NCBI GenBank assembly: GCA_934446485.1 | Contig: CAKSEM010000046.1 | Span: 1-9,863 of the forward strand | Source of the DNA: an uncultured Eubacteriales bacterium | Lineage (GTDB): Bacteria; Bacillota; Clostridia; Oscillospirales; CAG-272 | Direction: 5' to 3' | DNA length: 9,863 nucleotides | Shown here: positions 1-7,300 of the stretch, one piece after another | Layout: the number at the start of each line of letters is the position of its first letter | How positions within the stretch are numbered: position 1 is the first letter of the stretch | The notes under the pieces: generated by a model | What the model was told of the DNA's origin: nothing | The model's input: the letters and a program-made list of their open reading frames with translations, nothing else | Database searches by the model: none | Translations under genes and position numbers: made by a program

Positions 1-700
1 CCTCTGCAAGGTCAGCAAACAGCGTCACGCCGTCGGGCTTATTTATCACGCTGCCCGATACCGCGATCACCTTTCCGTTAAATGCGGCGGCGGCAGACGC
101 GAGATCGTCCGCATCGGTCAAAACCTTGACGAAGATCTCTCCGCCGTCGCCGCGGCGCACTTCCTCAACCGTCGAGTCCTCGACCGTTATCTGATCCGCG
201 CTGATCTCATCCGCAGGCACGTATCCAGCGATCTTGAGCGGCAGTATGATACCGCCCTCTGAAAGCTCAATCTTTCCCGTGTCAAGTGTAATCGAGGGAG
301 ACTCCACGCCGATCGCGGTATATAGCTCGGTTTCACAGTCCGACAGCGCGTCCGCACCGAATACGATCCCGCCGTCAAGATAAGCGTTGACTGTCTCGTC
401 CTTTGCTATCTCCCCCGACAGCTTGATCGTTGCTTTCTTTTTCTCAACGCTCACGACCTCAAGATCCATGTCGGAAAATGAGCCGCAAAGTGTGATATCG
501 TCCGCCGTGAGCTTCTTATTAAACGAAGTGTTCTCGGCAGAAAGCCGGAGCGTCAATTCACTCTGCATCGCGGGAACGGTCGAAATATCGACACGCACCG
601 CAGCCTCCCTCTCATCACTTACCGCGCAGCCGGACATGATCCCGAGAAGCATCACCGCAGCAAGAAGCACGGAAAACGGACGGATGAATCCTTTTTTCAT
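1..700 (-). CDS. Predicted lipoprotein of unknown function, C-terminus cut off by window edge
   Basis: The frame opens with ATG at 700-698 and stays open to base 1, giving 233 residues and no stop. A strong ribosome site (GGGGAGGTGA, 706-715) precedes the start. The N-terminus is a lipoprotein signal: KKGFIRPF, a hydrophobic run, then GIMSGC with the lipid-modified Cys at residue 25 (Met at -3 is slightly off the usual lipobox). The mature protein would sit on the outer face of the membrane. The rest is beta-rich and hydrophilic with no motif I recognise. Two stretches look alike: around residues 45-115 (KLTADDITL...) and 140-230 (EISADQITV...), suggesting two related Ig-like or adhesin-type domains. 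It follows the hydrolase gene by about 104 bases with only a weak hairpin between, so it could be read from the same transcript or from its own promoter. I cannot assign a function. Confidence 0.8.
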   Translation of the reverse strand, partial: MKKGFIRPFSVLLAAVMLLGIMSGCAVSDEREAAVRVDISTVPAMQSELTLRLSAENTSFNKKLTADDITLCGSFSDMDLEVVSVEKKKATIKLSGEIAKDETVNAYLDGGIVFGADALSDCETELYTAIGVESPSITLDTGKIELSEGGIILPLKIAGYVPADEISADQITVEDSTVEEVRRGDGGEIFVKVLTDADDLASAAAAFNGKVIAVSGSVINKPDGVTLFADLAE

Positions 701-705
701 TTTAG

Positions 706-715
706 TCACCTCCCC
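706..715 (-). promoter_or_regulatory. Ribosome binding site of the lipoprotein gene
   Basis: GGGGAGGTGA is a near-complete match to the anti-Shine-Dalgarno complement and lies five bases before the ATG at 700. It fixes the start of a gene whose other end is outside the window. Confidence 0.8.
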
Positions 716-760
716 CTCAGGGGCGTTCCTTTCTTGATTTATGTTGTTTATATTGTCTTA

Positions 761-785
761 GCTGCAGCACCGTCGGTGCGGCTGC
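761..785 (-). terminator. Weak hairpin between hydrolase and lipoprotein genes
   Basis: GCACC and GGTGC pair around a three-base loop, and the stem extends outward through GC pairs with two mismatches. No T-run follows on the minus strand (the next bases are TAAGACAATATAAAC), so it may be a weak or non-functional terminator for the hydrolase gene. A TATAAA (747-752) just beyond it could be a -10 box for the lipoprotein gene, but I see no matching -35 box. Confidence 0.3.
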
Positions 786-804
786 CGAAAGCCGGACACC
801 TCAC

Positions 805-1914
805 TTATCTTTCGGATACCCTGTTCCCGTCGAGATTGTAGAGCACCGTATCGTCCCAATGCCTGCGGATCGCAATCTCAGCCGTAAGATCGGTGTTGTT
901 GTAGTTTATCGACCACTGCGTATTGCTAGTGATGTCCACGGGGTTCGGATTCTGGGACGACGCGCGCAGCGCATCCCAAACGGTACCGTCCGTAATCCTG
1001 TCACGCTGCTCGTCGAGCACGCTGATCACGGCATCGTAGCGCTCTCTGCCGTGACCGTATATGCCGTTCTTCTGATTTGGCAGAACTTCATCCTTGTACA
1101 TGATAAAGAAGTTCGTGACCGCCTCGCTCTTCGTAACCGTAAGACTCCGCGCGCCGTCCTCACAGTCGTACTCAAACACCCTGCCGTCGCCCGATGCATC
1201 GGTTATATAGAAGTGGTAATCCCTGCCGGAGGTCGCCATCATATCGTACCCCGACAGGAGCTCCGCTGCCTCCTCGGTCGTCGCGGCACGGTCAAGCACG
1301 AGCCTGATCGCAAGCGTCGTGAATATCGTGGGCTTACCCGTACTCTGACGGGTTGGCTCGCTGTCAAGCGTCAGAACCGCTATCGACACACCGCGTTCGT
1401 TCATACCGTCAAGGCAGATAAACGGCGCGGTCAGAGCAGCAAGCCTCGAAGCAACGCCCGATGTCGGCGCGTTTGCCGACACATTGTCAAGTGCGGCAAA
1501 GGCGACCGAACGGTACGCCCCCTTCGGCGCGCAGTAGACGAGCATCGCCGAGGTGTCGTTCTTGAAATCGTAGTTTCGCCCCATATGAACATCCCCGTCG
1601 GTATCGGTCGCCGTAAATGCCGTGCATCCGAAGGACGGAGCCTTGATGTGCACCGGAAGGAGCGGGAGAGCTTCGCCGATTATGGCATCAATCATCGACT
1701 GATCGTCCGTGATCCCGCAGTTTATCACGTCGTCTATGCTGTAGTCGTACTTTATATCCATACGGTACAGGTCGTAACCGTCATCATACGAACTCAGCTT
1801 CTCTACGCTTGCCAGTGTGCGAAGTCTTGTAAAATATATTCCGGCAAACACTGCGATGCATACGAGAATGACCGCCGCGAGCACCGCGAGCACACGTATA
1901 ACTGTTTTCTTCAT
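805..1914 (-). CDS. Membrane-anchored Ntn hydrolase, choloylglycine hydrolase / C45 acyltransferase-like
   Basis: A 369-residue linear amide C-N hydrolase-type protein. Residues 1-30 are a positively charged start plus one membrane helix (VIRVLAVLAAVILVCIAV), so the body should face outside. The catalytic domain begins at Cys97 in APSFGCTAF, followed by GRNYDF (112-117). Arg113 and Asp116 lie 16 and 19 residues after Cys97, the same spacing as Cys2, Arg18 and Asp21 of bile salt hydrolases. TNFF (Asn268) and GRERY (289-293) fit the later conserved Asn and Arg. In this superfamily the Cys must become N-terminal; the Gly96-Cys97 bond resembles the Gly102-Cys103 self-cleavage site of fungal isopenicillin N acyltransferase, so autoprocessing is likely (inference). 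The substrate is unknown: bile salt, penicillin V or another N-acyl amide are all possible. Its ATG overlaps the TetR stop (ATGA), and AAGGAGG lies seven bases upstream, indicating translational coupling. Confidence 0.85.
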   Translation of the reverse strand: MKKTVIRVLAVLAAVILVCIAVFAGIYFTRLRTLASVEKLSSYDDGYDLYRMDIKYDYSIDDVINCGITDDQSMIDAIIGEALPLLPVHIKAPSFGCTAFTATDTDGDVHMGRNYDFKNDTSAMLVYCAPKGAYRSVAFAALDNVSANAPTSGVASRLAALTAPFICLDGMNERGVSIAVLTLDSEPTRQSTGKPTIFTTLAIRLVLDRAATTEEAAELLSGYDMMATSGRDYHFYITDASGDGRVFEYDCEDGARSLTVTKSEAVTNFFIMYKDEVLPNQKNGIYGHGRERYDAVISVLDEQRDRITDGTVWDALRASSQNPNPVDITSNTQWSINYNNTDLTAEIAIRRHWDDTVLYNLDGNRVSER

Positions 1915-2612
1915 GTAATTGCCTCCTTATCGGTCAGTGCAAAATCAAATCTCATCTCAAGCGCTGCAAAGAGCTTCTGCATAACGTTATCGGCGATGGT
2001 GCGTATGTCGAGACCGGATATGTACCTCGTCATATCCCGTATCTCGCCGTCGGGAACTCTGAATACCGCAAGCGACATTGTTAGAAAGCGTCCGAGCTTC
2101 TTCTCAAGCGTGAAGTACTGATCGCACGGGCGCGCCATATACGCGCGCATGAGCCCCGCCGTCCCGATCTCATATTCGTAAAAGTCACTCTCGGCGCAGT
2201 CCGCCATGTACGGTGCAAAGATACCTTGCAGCACCGGAGCTGTACGCGAATGTATGAGATCGACCATCTCGGAATCGGTGTACGCCTCGACATAGATCTC
2301 ACGCAGATTGTCGCTGAGCTCGGCGAGAGAGAGCTGGATCGACGTTTCAAGCGCATACAGGCGCACCGGGCTTGCTTCCTCGCCCGTTATATTCCGCGCA
2401 ATTCCGAACTGATTGTCAAACATGAATCCGATCAGCTCGGACAGCACGCCGGATTTGCTTCTGTAGATATTGTAAAACGTGCTCGGAGTAACATCCGCAT
2501 CTTTCTGAATATCGGAAAGGGTCGTCTTCTTATATCCCTTTTCGATAAACAGCCTGACACACGCCGAAAGAATGCGCCGTCGGGACTCTTCTTTTATCTC
2601 TCGACGGTTCAT
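1911..2612 (-). CDS. TetR/AcrR-family transcriptional regulator
   Basis: A 233-residue one-component repressor with the usual TetR layout. Residues 1-60 are the helix-turn-helix domain (RRRILSACVRLFIEKGYKKT, then TLSDIQKDADVTPSTFYNIY and RSKSGVLSELI), where VTPSTFYNIY is the recognition helix. The remainder is a helical ligand-binding and dimerisation domain that I cannot match to a named subgroup. The start at 2612 (MNRREIKEES) is chosen because GGGGGTGAT sits about eight bases upstream. An ATG at 2618 is too close to that site, and an ATG at 2654 lies inside the probable operator and has no ribosome site. The gene is first in a two-gene operon with the Ntn hydrolase, whose start overlaps its stop. 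It probably represses its own operon through the palindrome at 2639-2654 and may sense the hydrolase substrate or product; that ligand link is inference. Confidence 0.92.
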   Translation of the reverse strand: MNRREIKEESRRRILSACVRLFIEKGYKKTTLSDIQKDADVTPSTFYNIYRSKSGVLSELIGFMFDNQFGIARNITGEEASPVRLYALETSIQLSLAELSDNLREIYVEAYTDSEMVDLIHSRTAPVLQGIFAPYMADCAESDFYEYEIGTAGLMRAYMARPCDQYFTLEKKLGRFLTMSLAVFRVPDGEIRDMTRYISGLDIRTIADNVMQKLFAALEMRFDFALTDKEAIT

Positions 2613-2638
2613 TTTCATCACCCCCTCTGGAACATAAT

Positions 2639-2654
2639 ATGGAATGCATTCCAT
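2639..2654. promoter_or_regulatory. Probable TetR operator, 16-bp perfect palindrome
   Basis: ATGGAATGCATTCCAT is a perfect inverted repeat. It begins about ten bases downstream of the -10 box of the TetR promoter, in the first transcribed bases, and about 27 bases before the TetR start codon. A symmetric site of this size next to a TetR gene's own promoter is the usual place for an autoregulatory operator. Binding has not been shown. Confidence 0.65.
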
Positions 2655-2663
2655 TACATATGC

Positions 2664-2692
2664 AGTATATCATACCCCTACGCAAAATACAA
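2664..2692 (-). promoter_or_regulatory. Sigma-A-type promoter of the TetR-hydrolase operon
   Basis: On the minus strand: TTGTAT (2692-2687), a 17-base spacer, then TATACT (2669-2664). TGA directly before the -10 makes an extended -10 element (TGnTATACT). The -35 is weak (3 of 6 consensus bases), the -10 strong (5 of 6). Transcription would begin close to the palindromic operator. An AT-rich inverted repeat (CAAATT/AATTTG, 2714-2729) lies just upstream. Confidence 0.65.
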
Positions 2693-2740
2693 CCCGTTAG
2701 GCTGTAATAATCGCAAATTTTACAATTTGAGAGAAAGAGC

Positions 2741-2767
2741 GCAGCGGCACCGGACCGGTGCCGCTGC
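2741..2767 (-). terminator. Intrinsic terminator after the PHP gene
   Basis: Two 13-base arms (GCAGCGGCACCGG and its exact complement) face each other around a single base, forming a very GC-rich hairpin with about three to five unpaired bases at the tip. On the minus strand it is followed by CTCTTTCTCTC, an interrupted T-rich run. It begins seven bases after the PHP stop codon and insulates that gene from the TetR promoter. Confidence 0.75.
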
Positions 2768-2774
2768 ATCAGAA

Positions 2775-3473
2775 CTACGGAGTATAGTTTTTCAGAACAT
2801 ATCGGTACTCCTCGCCACAGGGAATGAGCCTGCACTCTCGCCGCATCACGGCGGATACAAAGTCCGCGCCGCACCTTATCTCGCAGTCAAAGAGCATCCC
2901 GGAGCCGTTGATATCCGGCGCATAGTGGAGATCACTCCCGGCAGTCACGGGCTTGCCCCGGTCGATGGCGAATTCAAACGCACGGCGGTTGAATTCGGGG
3001 TGGTTGACGTGCGCCGCGTTCACAGCCTCAATCGCATCCGTATCCTGATACAGGTGACTCGCCTCACGGAACGGATGCGCGAGCGAGGTGATCCCGCCTG
3101 CGGCACGGACAGCATCCGTAAAACGTCTTATGCTGAAACGGTCGAGATCCGGATTGGCAAATAAAAAGTCCGGCTCTATGCCGCATGCGAGGAACTCGGC
3201 GCCGTCCGCAGCGAACTCAAAGCCGAACAGAACGGTCATGCCGAGCCGCATACCTTCCGAGAGTGCATTTTCCCATCCTGCCGCGAACCGCCTGACACGT
3301 TCATCCCACGGAAGGTCGCGCGGAACTGCTGTATTTCCGTTGAAAAAGTGGTCGGTCACAACGATGTCGGCATATCCCGCCGCGCTGTGCGCGCGAACCA
3401 TTTCGACAGCGCTGCTTCGCGCACACGCGCTCCCCTAGGACGTATGAAGGTGAGTTTCAAATAAGTATCCCAT
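2775..3473 (-). pseudogene. PHP-domain metallo-phosphoesterase gene interrupted by an in-frame TAG at codon 13
   Basis: Read from ATG at 3473 this is a 232-codon PHP-family gene (polymerase and histidinol phosphatase fold, usually a two- or three-metal phosphoesterase). The start reads MGYLFETHLHTS, then TAG (3437-3435), then GSACARSSAVEMVRAH in the same frame. Counting through the TAG, the metal ligands are all present: His8 and His10 (THLHTS), Asp41-His42 (VVTDHFF), Glu86 (FGFEF), His133 (LAHPF), Asp181 and His183 (GSDLH). GGGAGG lies seven bases before ATG 3473, fixing that start. A shorter frame from ATG 3401 encodes 208 residues but has no ribosome site and lacks the HxH motif, so it is unlikely to be active. 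One base change from GAG, CAG or AAG would restore the gene. It has its own promoter and terminator. Family assignment is firm; the substrate is unknown. The gene is either freshly inactivated, misread, or recoded. Confidence 0.82.
3435..3437 (-). other. In-frame TAG (amber) codon within the PHP gene
   Basis: The plus-strand bases cta read as TAG in the frame that joins THLHTS to GSACARS. The position, two residues after the second metal-binding His, is variable in this family as I remember it, so a plain substitution fits. No insertion or deletion is needed to rejoin the frame. Confidence 0.85.
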
Positions 3474-3480
3474 ACATAGA

Positions 3481-3486
3481 CCTCCC
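3481..3486 (-). promoter_or_regulatory. Ribosome binding site that fixes the PHP gene start
   Basis: GGGAGG with a seven-base spacer to ATG at 3473. This intact site upstream of the TAG is the main reason to treat 3473, not 3401, as the original start. A small hairpin (GCGGC/GCCGC with a GGACA loop, about 3493-3507) lies a few bases before it. Confidence 0.75.
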
Positions 3487-3526
3487 GACAGCGGCTGTCC
3501 GCCGCACTGCCATTGAACATACAAGT

Positions 3527-3535
3527 ATTATAGCA
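3527..3535 (-). promoter_or_regulatory. Extended -10 promoter of the PHP gene
   Basis: TGCTATAAT on the minus strand is a perfect extended -10 element (TGnTATAAT). No good -35 box is seen 16-18 bases upstream, which is common for extended -10 promoters. The leader to the PHP start would be about 45 bases. Confidence 0.6.
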
Positions 3536-3591
3536 TATATTTGTATTCCGGGATAATTGCATCGTAAAAAATCCGCAGGGACTTTTTGATG

Positions 3592-3609
3592 TTCTGCGAT
3601 ATCACAGAA
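3592..3609. repeat. 18-bp near-perfect palindrome upstream of the PHP promoter
   Basis: TTCTGCGATATCACAGAA is symmetric about GATATC with a single mismatched pair. It lies between the surface-operon terminator and the PHP promoter, about 57 bases upstream of its -10 box. It could be a regulator site or a remnant hairpin; nothing links it to a particular regulator. Confidence 0.4.
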
Positions 3610-3618
3610 TAATTCACA

Positions 3619-3661
3619 AACGAGGCTCCGAAGGAATTCCGAATTCCTGCGGAGCCTCGTT
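3619..3661 (-). terminator. Long hairpin terminator at the end of the surface operon
   Basis: AACGAGGCTCCG and CGGAGCCTCGTT are perfect 12-base arms. Inside them a further seven base pairs (AGGAATT with AATTCCT) follow one A-G mismatch and close on a three-base loop (CCG). The minus strand after the stem reads TTTGTGAATTATT, moderately T-rich, as expected for a terminator of the 188-residue gene, which ends about 90 bases upstream. The plus strand after the stem (ATATCTTAATCTT) is also AT-rich, so two-way activity is possible. The 89 bases between gene and hairpin hold nothing I recognise. Confidence 0.65.
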
Positions 3662-3750
3662 ATATCTTAATCTTACTGCAAACATCCGCGCGTCAGTACC
3701 CGCATACGCCGTTTCGGCACAGCGGCACTCCGCGCGGTCGACGTTCCGGA

Positions 3751-4317
3751 TCATCCCGTGATCGTCCCGTCTGTCACGGCCACGCCCCACGCCTTACGCA
3801 CTGCATCGGCAGGCTCAGCCTGAATCGCTTCGGCAAAAACCTCAACGACCTGGTACAGCTTTTTGCCGTCCTGCGTCTCTTTTTCGCAGAGTGTAAACGG
3901 CGAACACATCACAGGGGAAAGTGCGCCCGGCTCTATCGGCTCGGTGTAATAATAGGTGTTCTCCTCACCCGCAAGCCAGCCGTTGTTCAAAGTAATTTTC
4001 GGATAGACGGACGGCTCCGCTCCCGAAACATTCCCGTCGGCATCGACAAAATGGGAAACGAGCCGCACCCGCAGATACTCCTTTACATTGCCGGTGTTCC
4101 GGACACGGATATCCGACTTTTCGCTTCCGACGACAGCCGAGCCTTCGGAAACATCCGCGCCGTCCAGTTTTTCCAGGACGGCGCAGGAGACCTCCGCCGG
4201 CACAAATGTGTTAGTAATGCTCGCCCTTCGGAACATAAAGCCGAGGGTGACACCGATCGCCGCAATTGCACCAAGCGCCGCACCTGCGATCAGCCACTTT
4301 TTCAGCTTCTTTTTCAC
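3751..4317 (-). CDS. Small membrane-tethered surface protein, TasA/SipW-substrate-like
   Basis: A 188-residue protein starting at GTG (4317-4315). AAGGGGTGA overlaps the stop codon of the large upstream gene, and only seven bases separate the two genes, so translation is probably coupled. The start is lysine-rich (MKKKLKKW), followed by one hydrophobic helix (residues 9-28). The next segment, ASITNTFVPAEVSCAV, resembles the ITNTFxxAxV stretch after the signal of SipW-processed proteins such as TasA and camelysin. VRNTGNVKEYLRVRLV (71-86) matches the NTGxxxxYVRV strand of the same group. Aromatic and Pro-rich beta segments follow (YPKITLNNGW, YYYTEPIEPG, YQVVEVFAEAIQAEP). The usual processing motif near AYF is replaced by MFRRAS, so it may stay anchored in the membrane. 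It likely partners or tethers the large secreted protein (inference from gene order). The family match is from memory of motifs and is moderate. Confidence 0.7.
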   Translation of the reverse strand: MKKKLKKWLIAGAALGAIAAIGVTLGFMFRRASITNTFVPAEVSCAVLEKLDGADVSEGSAVVGSEKSDIRVRNTGNVKEYLRVRLVSHFVDADGNVSGAEPSVYPKITLNNGWLAGEENTYYYTEPIEPGALSPVMCSPFTLCEKETQDGKKLYQVVEVFAEAIQAEPADAVRKAWGVAVTDGTITG

Positions 4318-4324
4318 GACAGCG

Positions 4325-7300
4325 TCACCCCTTTCCGTTTGAGATTCTTTCGCTGTTGCCGTTCAGCCAGTTGTTCTTTGCGGCAGAACCTCTGAACCTT
4401 ACGGTACTCCCGTTCTTTTCCACGGTAACGGACTGCTCGGAATCGCCGTAACGCCATGACCAGCCGTTCTGCTGTGTTACTGTATAGTCGCGGCACGGCA
4501 GCTCTTCAACCGTCACACTGCCGTTTCCTCGGATCGTGACATAGATCACATAATCAGGATCGTTCTCCGCCTGGATCTTATAAACAAACACCTGCGTACC
4601 GTTGCTCTCGTCACTCTCGCCGTTCTCCCGCGTGATCGACAGAGAACCGTTGTCCGGGGTGAACTTGGCGTAAAACACATTAACATCAGGCATCACGGCA
4701 AGCTGTTCACTGACGGGATCCAGGTGATTTGTGTTTTCATCGACAGTTCCTCTGCCGCCAACCGGTATCGTGCAAGCCTCGTCCAAATACCATCCGGCAA
4801 ATTTATAGCCTTTCAGCGCAGTCGGCGTCGAGCCTTTTATCTCCACATTTTCTCCGTTAAAGACCTCTATCGTAGTATCCAGCGTTCCTCCGCCGTATTT
4901 CCACACCTTATATTCGATCGTTCTCTGGACGGGCGCATAGTAGAATATGATGTAGTTTTGCTCGTCTATTGATCGGATCTGTATGGATTGCGACAACGCG
5001 GAAACGCAGGTCCATCCGCCGAAAGACACGGTCTCTGCCAATTCCGTCACCGTAGCACCGAACTGTGCCGTATCGGTCTTGGTATCCTTCAGCACTCCGT
5101 TTTCCCCGGCATACCGCAAGGAGCTCAGATCACTGATATCTGTGCCGTACTGCAGGTAGTAAACATTGTACTTCTGTGTATTTCTGGTATAGAAAATATA
5201 CAGCTCTGTACCGTTTTTCGACACCTCAATATTGAAGCAGGCTCCATCCTCATCCATCGTGATCGGCTTACCGCTTTCGCTGCCGTCCCCGTTACTTACC
5301 ATGGCATTTCCCTGCACCGTAAATCCACTGAAGGTCTGCGGCGGGATTGCACAAATTTGCCCGACATTGCCTATACCCTCGGTGTGTGCGGAGGACTCGG
5401 TATAGTTTATATAGTTGCCGTTCTCATCCTTGCTCAGAGCAAGACCCGCGCCTATATCCTGCAGCATATAATGCACGGCATAGTAAGCGCTGGTGGTGTT
5501 CTTGGTATAGTAGAACACAAGAACGTTTGTAGAAGCGCCGACATATTCACCCTTTTCATTCTTTTCCACTGCCAGGATCAGCCGCTTAAAGAATGCGTCG
5601 GGGATATAATCGGTGATAGTTTTGAAACGCTCGGTTATTACGGCATTCGACGTTGTCTTTGTTACGGCGGCGCTTATTTCCTTATTGGTATCCGCATACC
5701 GATATTCCACACGGTATTTTACCTCTTTCACTTTTACATAGGTAAAGGTAAAAATGTTGTGCTTCGGATTTTCCTTGTTCCCCTCATATTCCATCGTGAT
5801 AGAATGACTTGCCAGTGTAGGGTAGTACCCTTCGTTGTAACCGCTGTACAGCTGATTGTACGGATCACCGACCTTCGGAGCAAAGGTGCGGGTGCTGCCC
5901 TGGTATGCAAAGCCCTCGGAATCGTCCGCTATGCACAAATGAAACCCTCCGTCAGACCCAAGATAGACATATGTACGCGTCACAGTTCCATTTGTAACGG
6001 TGTACGTCTCATTGTCTTTTGGCGCATCTGTGATACCGGAAAGCAAATTTGTCCACTCATCGTCAGTTTCCGGATCGTGAAATGCATAATGGATGCGGAA
6101 CGGCTGAGCGGTCAGCGAGCCCCATGCGGCAAACACATTCAGATCCTTCACCACAGGTATATCGAGCGGCGTGAAGGCAAGCCTTTTGCCGTTCTCCTCA
6201 TAGAACCATCCGCCGAAGGTATAATGATAATCGGATTTATCTTCCGGATTCCTAACGGGGCCGAGCACATTACCGTGCGTCACCTCTTTTTCTTCAATCG
6301 GTTTGACCGAAGTATCCCCCGCAGAATATTTCAGCAGATCATCATGGGTTTGGAAGAAGCGCACGGTGTGATTTTTCGGCGCCCACTTGGCATACAGCAC
6401 AACATCGGTTGCCGGCATCTTATAATTCTCCGCCGGGTCGTAATGCGTGCCGTCGATACATTCGGGGCTTGCGTACCAGCCGTCAAAGTAATACGCGTTC
6501 TGCTCAAGCGTGTCCGGGTACGGCGGTGTTTTAAGTTCGCCGTTTTCCGCTATCATAGCGTCGTTCATAGGACTGTCAAACGGCACTGTGCTGGTATCGT
6601 ATACAGTGTTATGGCTGTGCAGAGTTATGGTAAAGCTCTCGCGGGTATAGAAAAATCGCGATGTAAACGACATACGGCCATCGGCAAGCTCACCGTTATA
6701 AATCTGCTCAAACCACCTAGACGGAACAGCGTAAGCACTGTCAAACTCAAATCCCGTCAAAACGGTCTGTGTCTGTCCGCTGATCGATGGTGTTGCTGAA
6801 TTGTACGAGCTTCCGATCACGTTGTCGTCGCTGGCCGAAACGCGGTCGTATAATCGATAGATCTGCCCGACTGTTTTACCGCTTTTGTCCTTGTATTCGT
6901 AGTAATAATACACATTGTTTGTGTCGGGATCGGTATAGGTGCGATCGGTATCGGCGGTCTCCTGATACCATGTATTCCCGGTCGCTCTGTAGGTGTAGGT
7001 AACACGGGCCTTGTTTGCCGCCGCAATTATGAGACTTTTCTGCTCCTCTGTCAGCTCATCGTCAAATACCGGCACATAGGAGTCATAGGTCCATTGGCGC
7101 GGAACGCTCCAAACTACATCTGCGCCGTTGTCGAAGAATGCAAGAAAGTAACAGGCGTTGGATGAAACATCGTCGCCGCCGACGGTCGACTTTGTCTTGA
7201 TCTGCCGGTCAATACCTGTATCATCGTAGCTGTACTCTGTACCGCCATAGCTCCCGAGCAGGATGTCGTCATCCATCTTCTGATACAGACCCTTGATAGT

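Noticed and set aside
713..723. CCCC-TGA-GGGG hairpin beside the lipoprotein ribosome site as a regulatory switch
   Set aside because: The stem is only four base pairs and leaves GAGGTGA free, so it is likely chance.
859..2121. A 420-codon open frame on the plus strand
   Set aside because: It lies opposite the hydrolase and TetR genes, which have clear family motifs. Its product is Arg-, His- and Val-rich with no domain, as expected for an antisense shadow.
1911..2654. TetR start at ATG 2654
   Set aside because: That ATG is part of the 16-bp palindrome close to the promoter and has no ribosome site. The ATG at 2612 has a good one and gives the normal TetR length.
2775..3401. A 208-residue PHP protein starting at ATG 3401 as the true gene
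   Set aside because: There is no ribosome site before 3401 and it lacks the HxH metal motif, which is present in the same frame upstream with a proper start at 3473.
3435..3437. Genome-wide reassignment of TAG to an amino acid
   Set aside because: The 1,689-codon gene and the other genes contain no in-frame TAG, which would be unlikely if TAG were a regular sense codon.
4988..6799. A 603-codon open frame on the plus strand
   Set aside because: It is antisense to the giant surface protein, has no ribosome site or recognisable motif, and has the Ile/His/Arg-rich make-up of a shadow frame.
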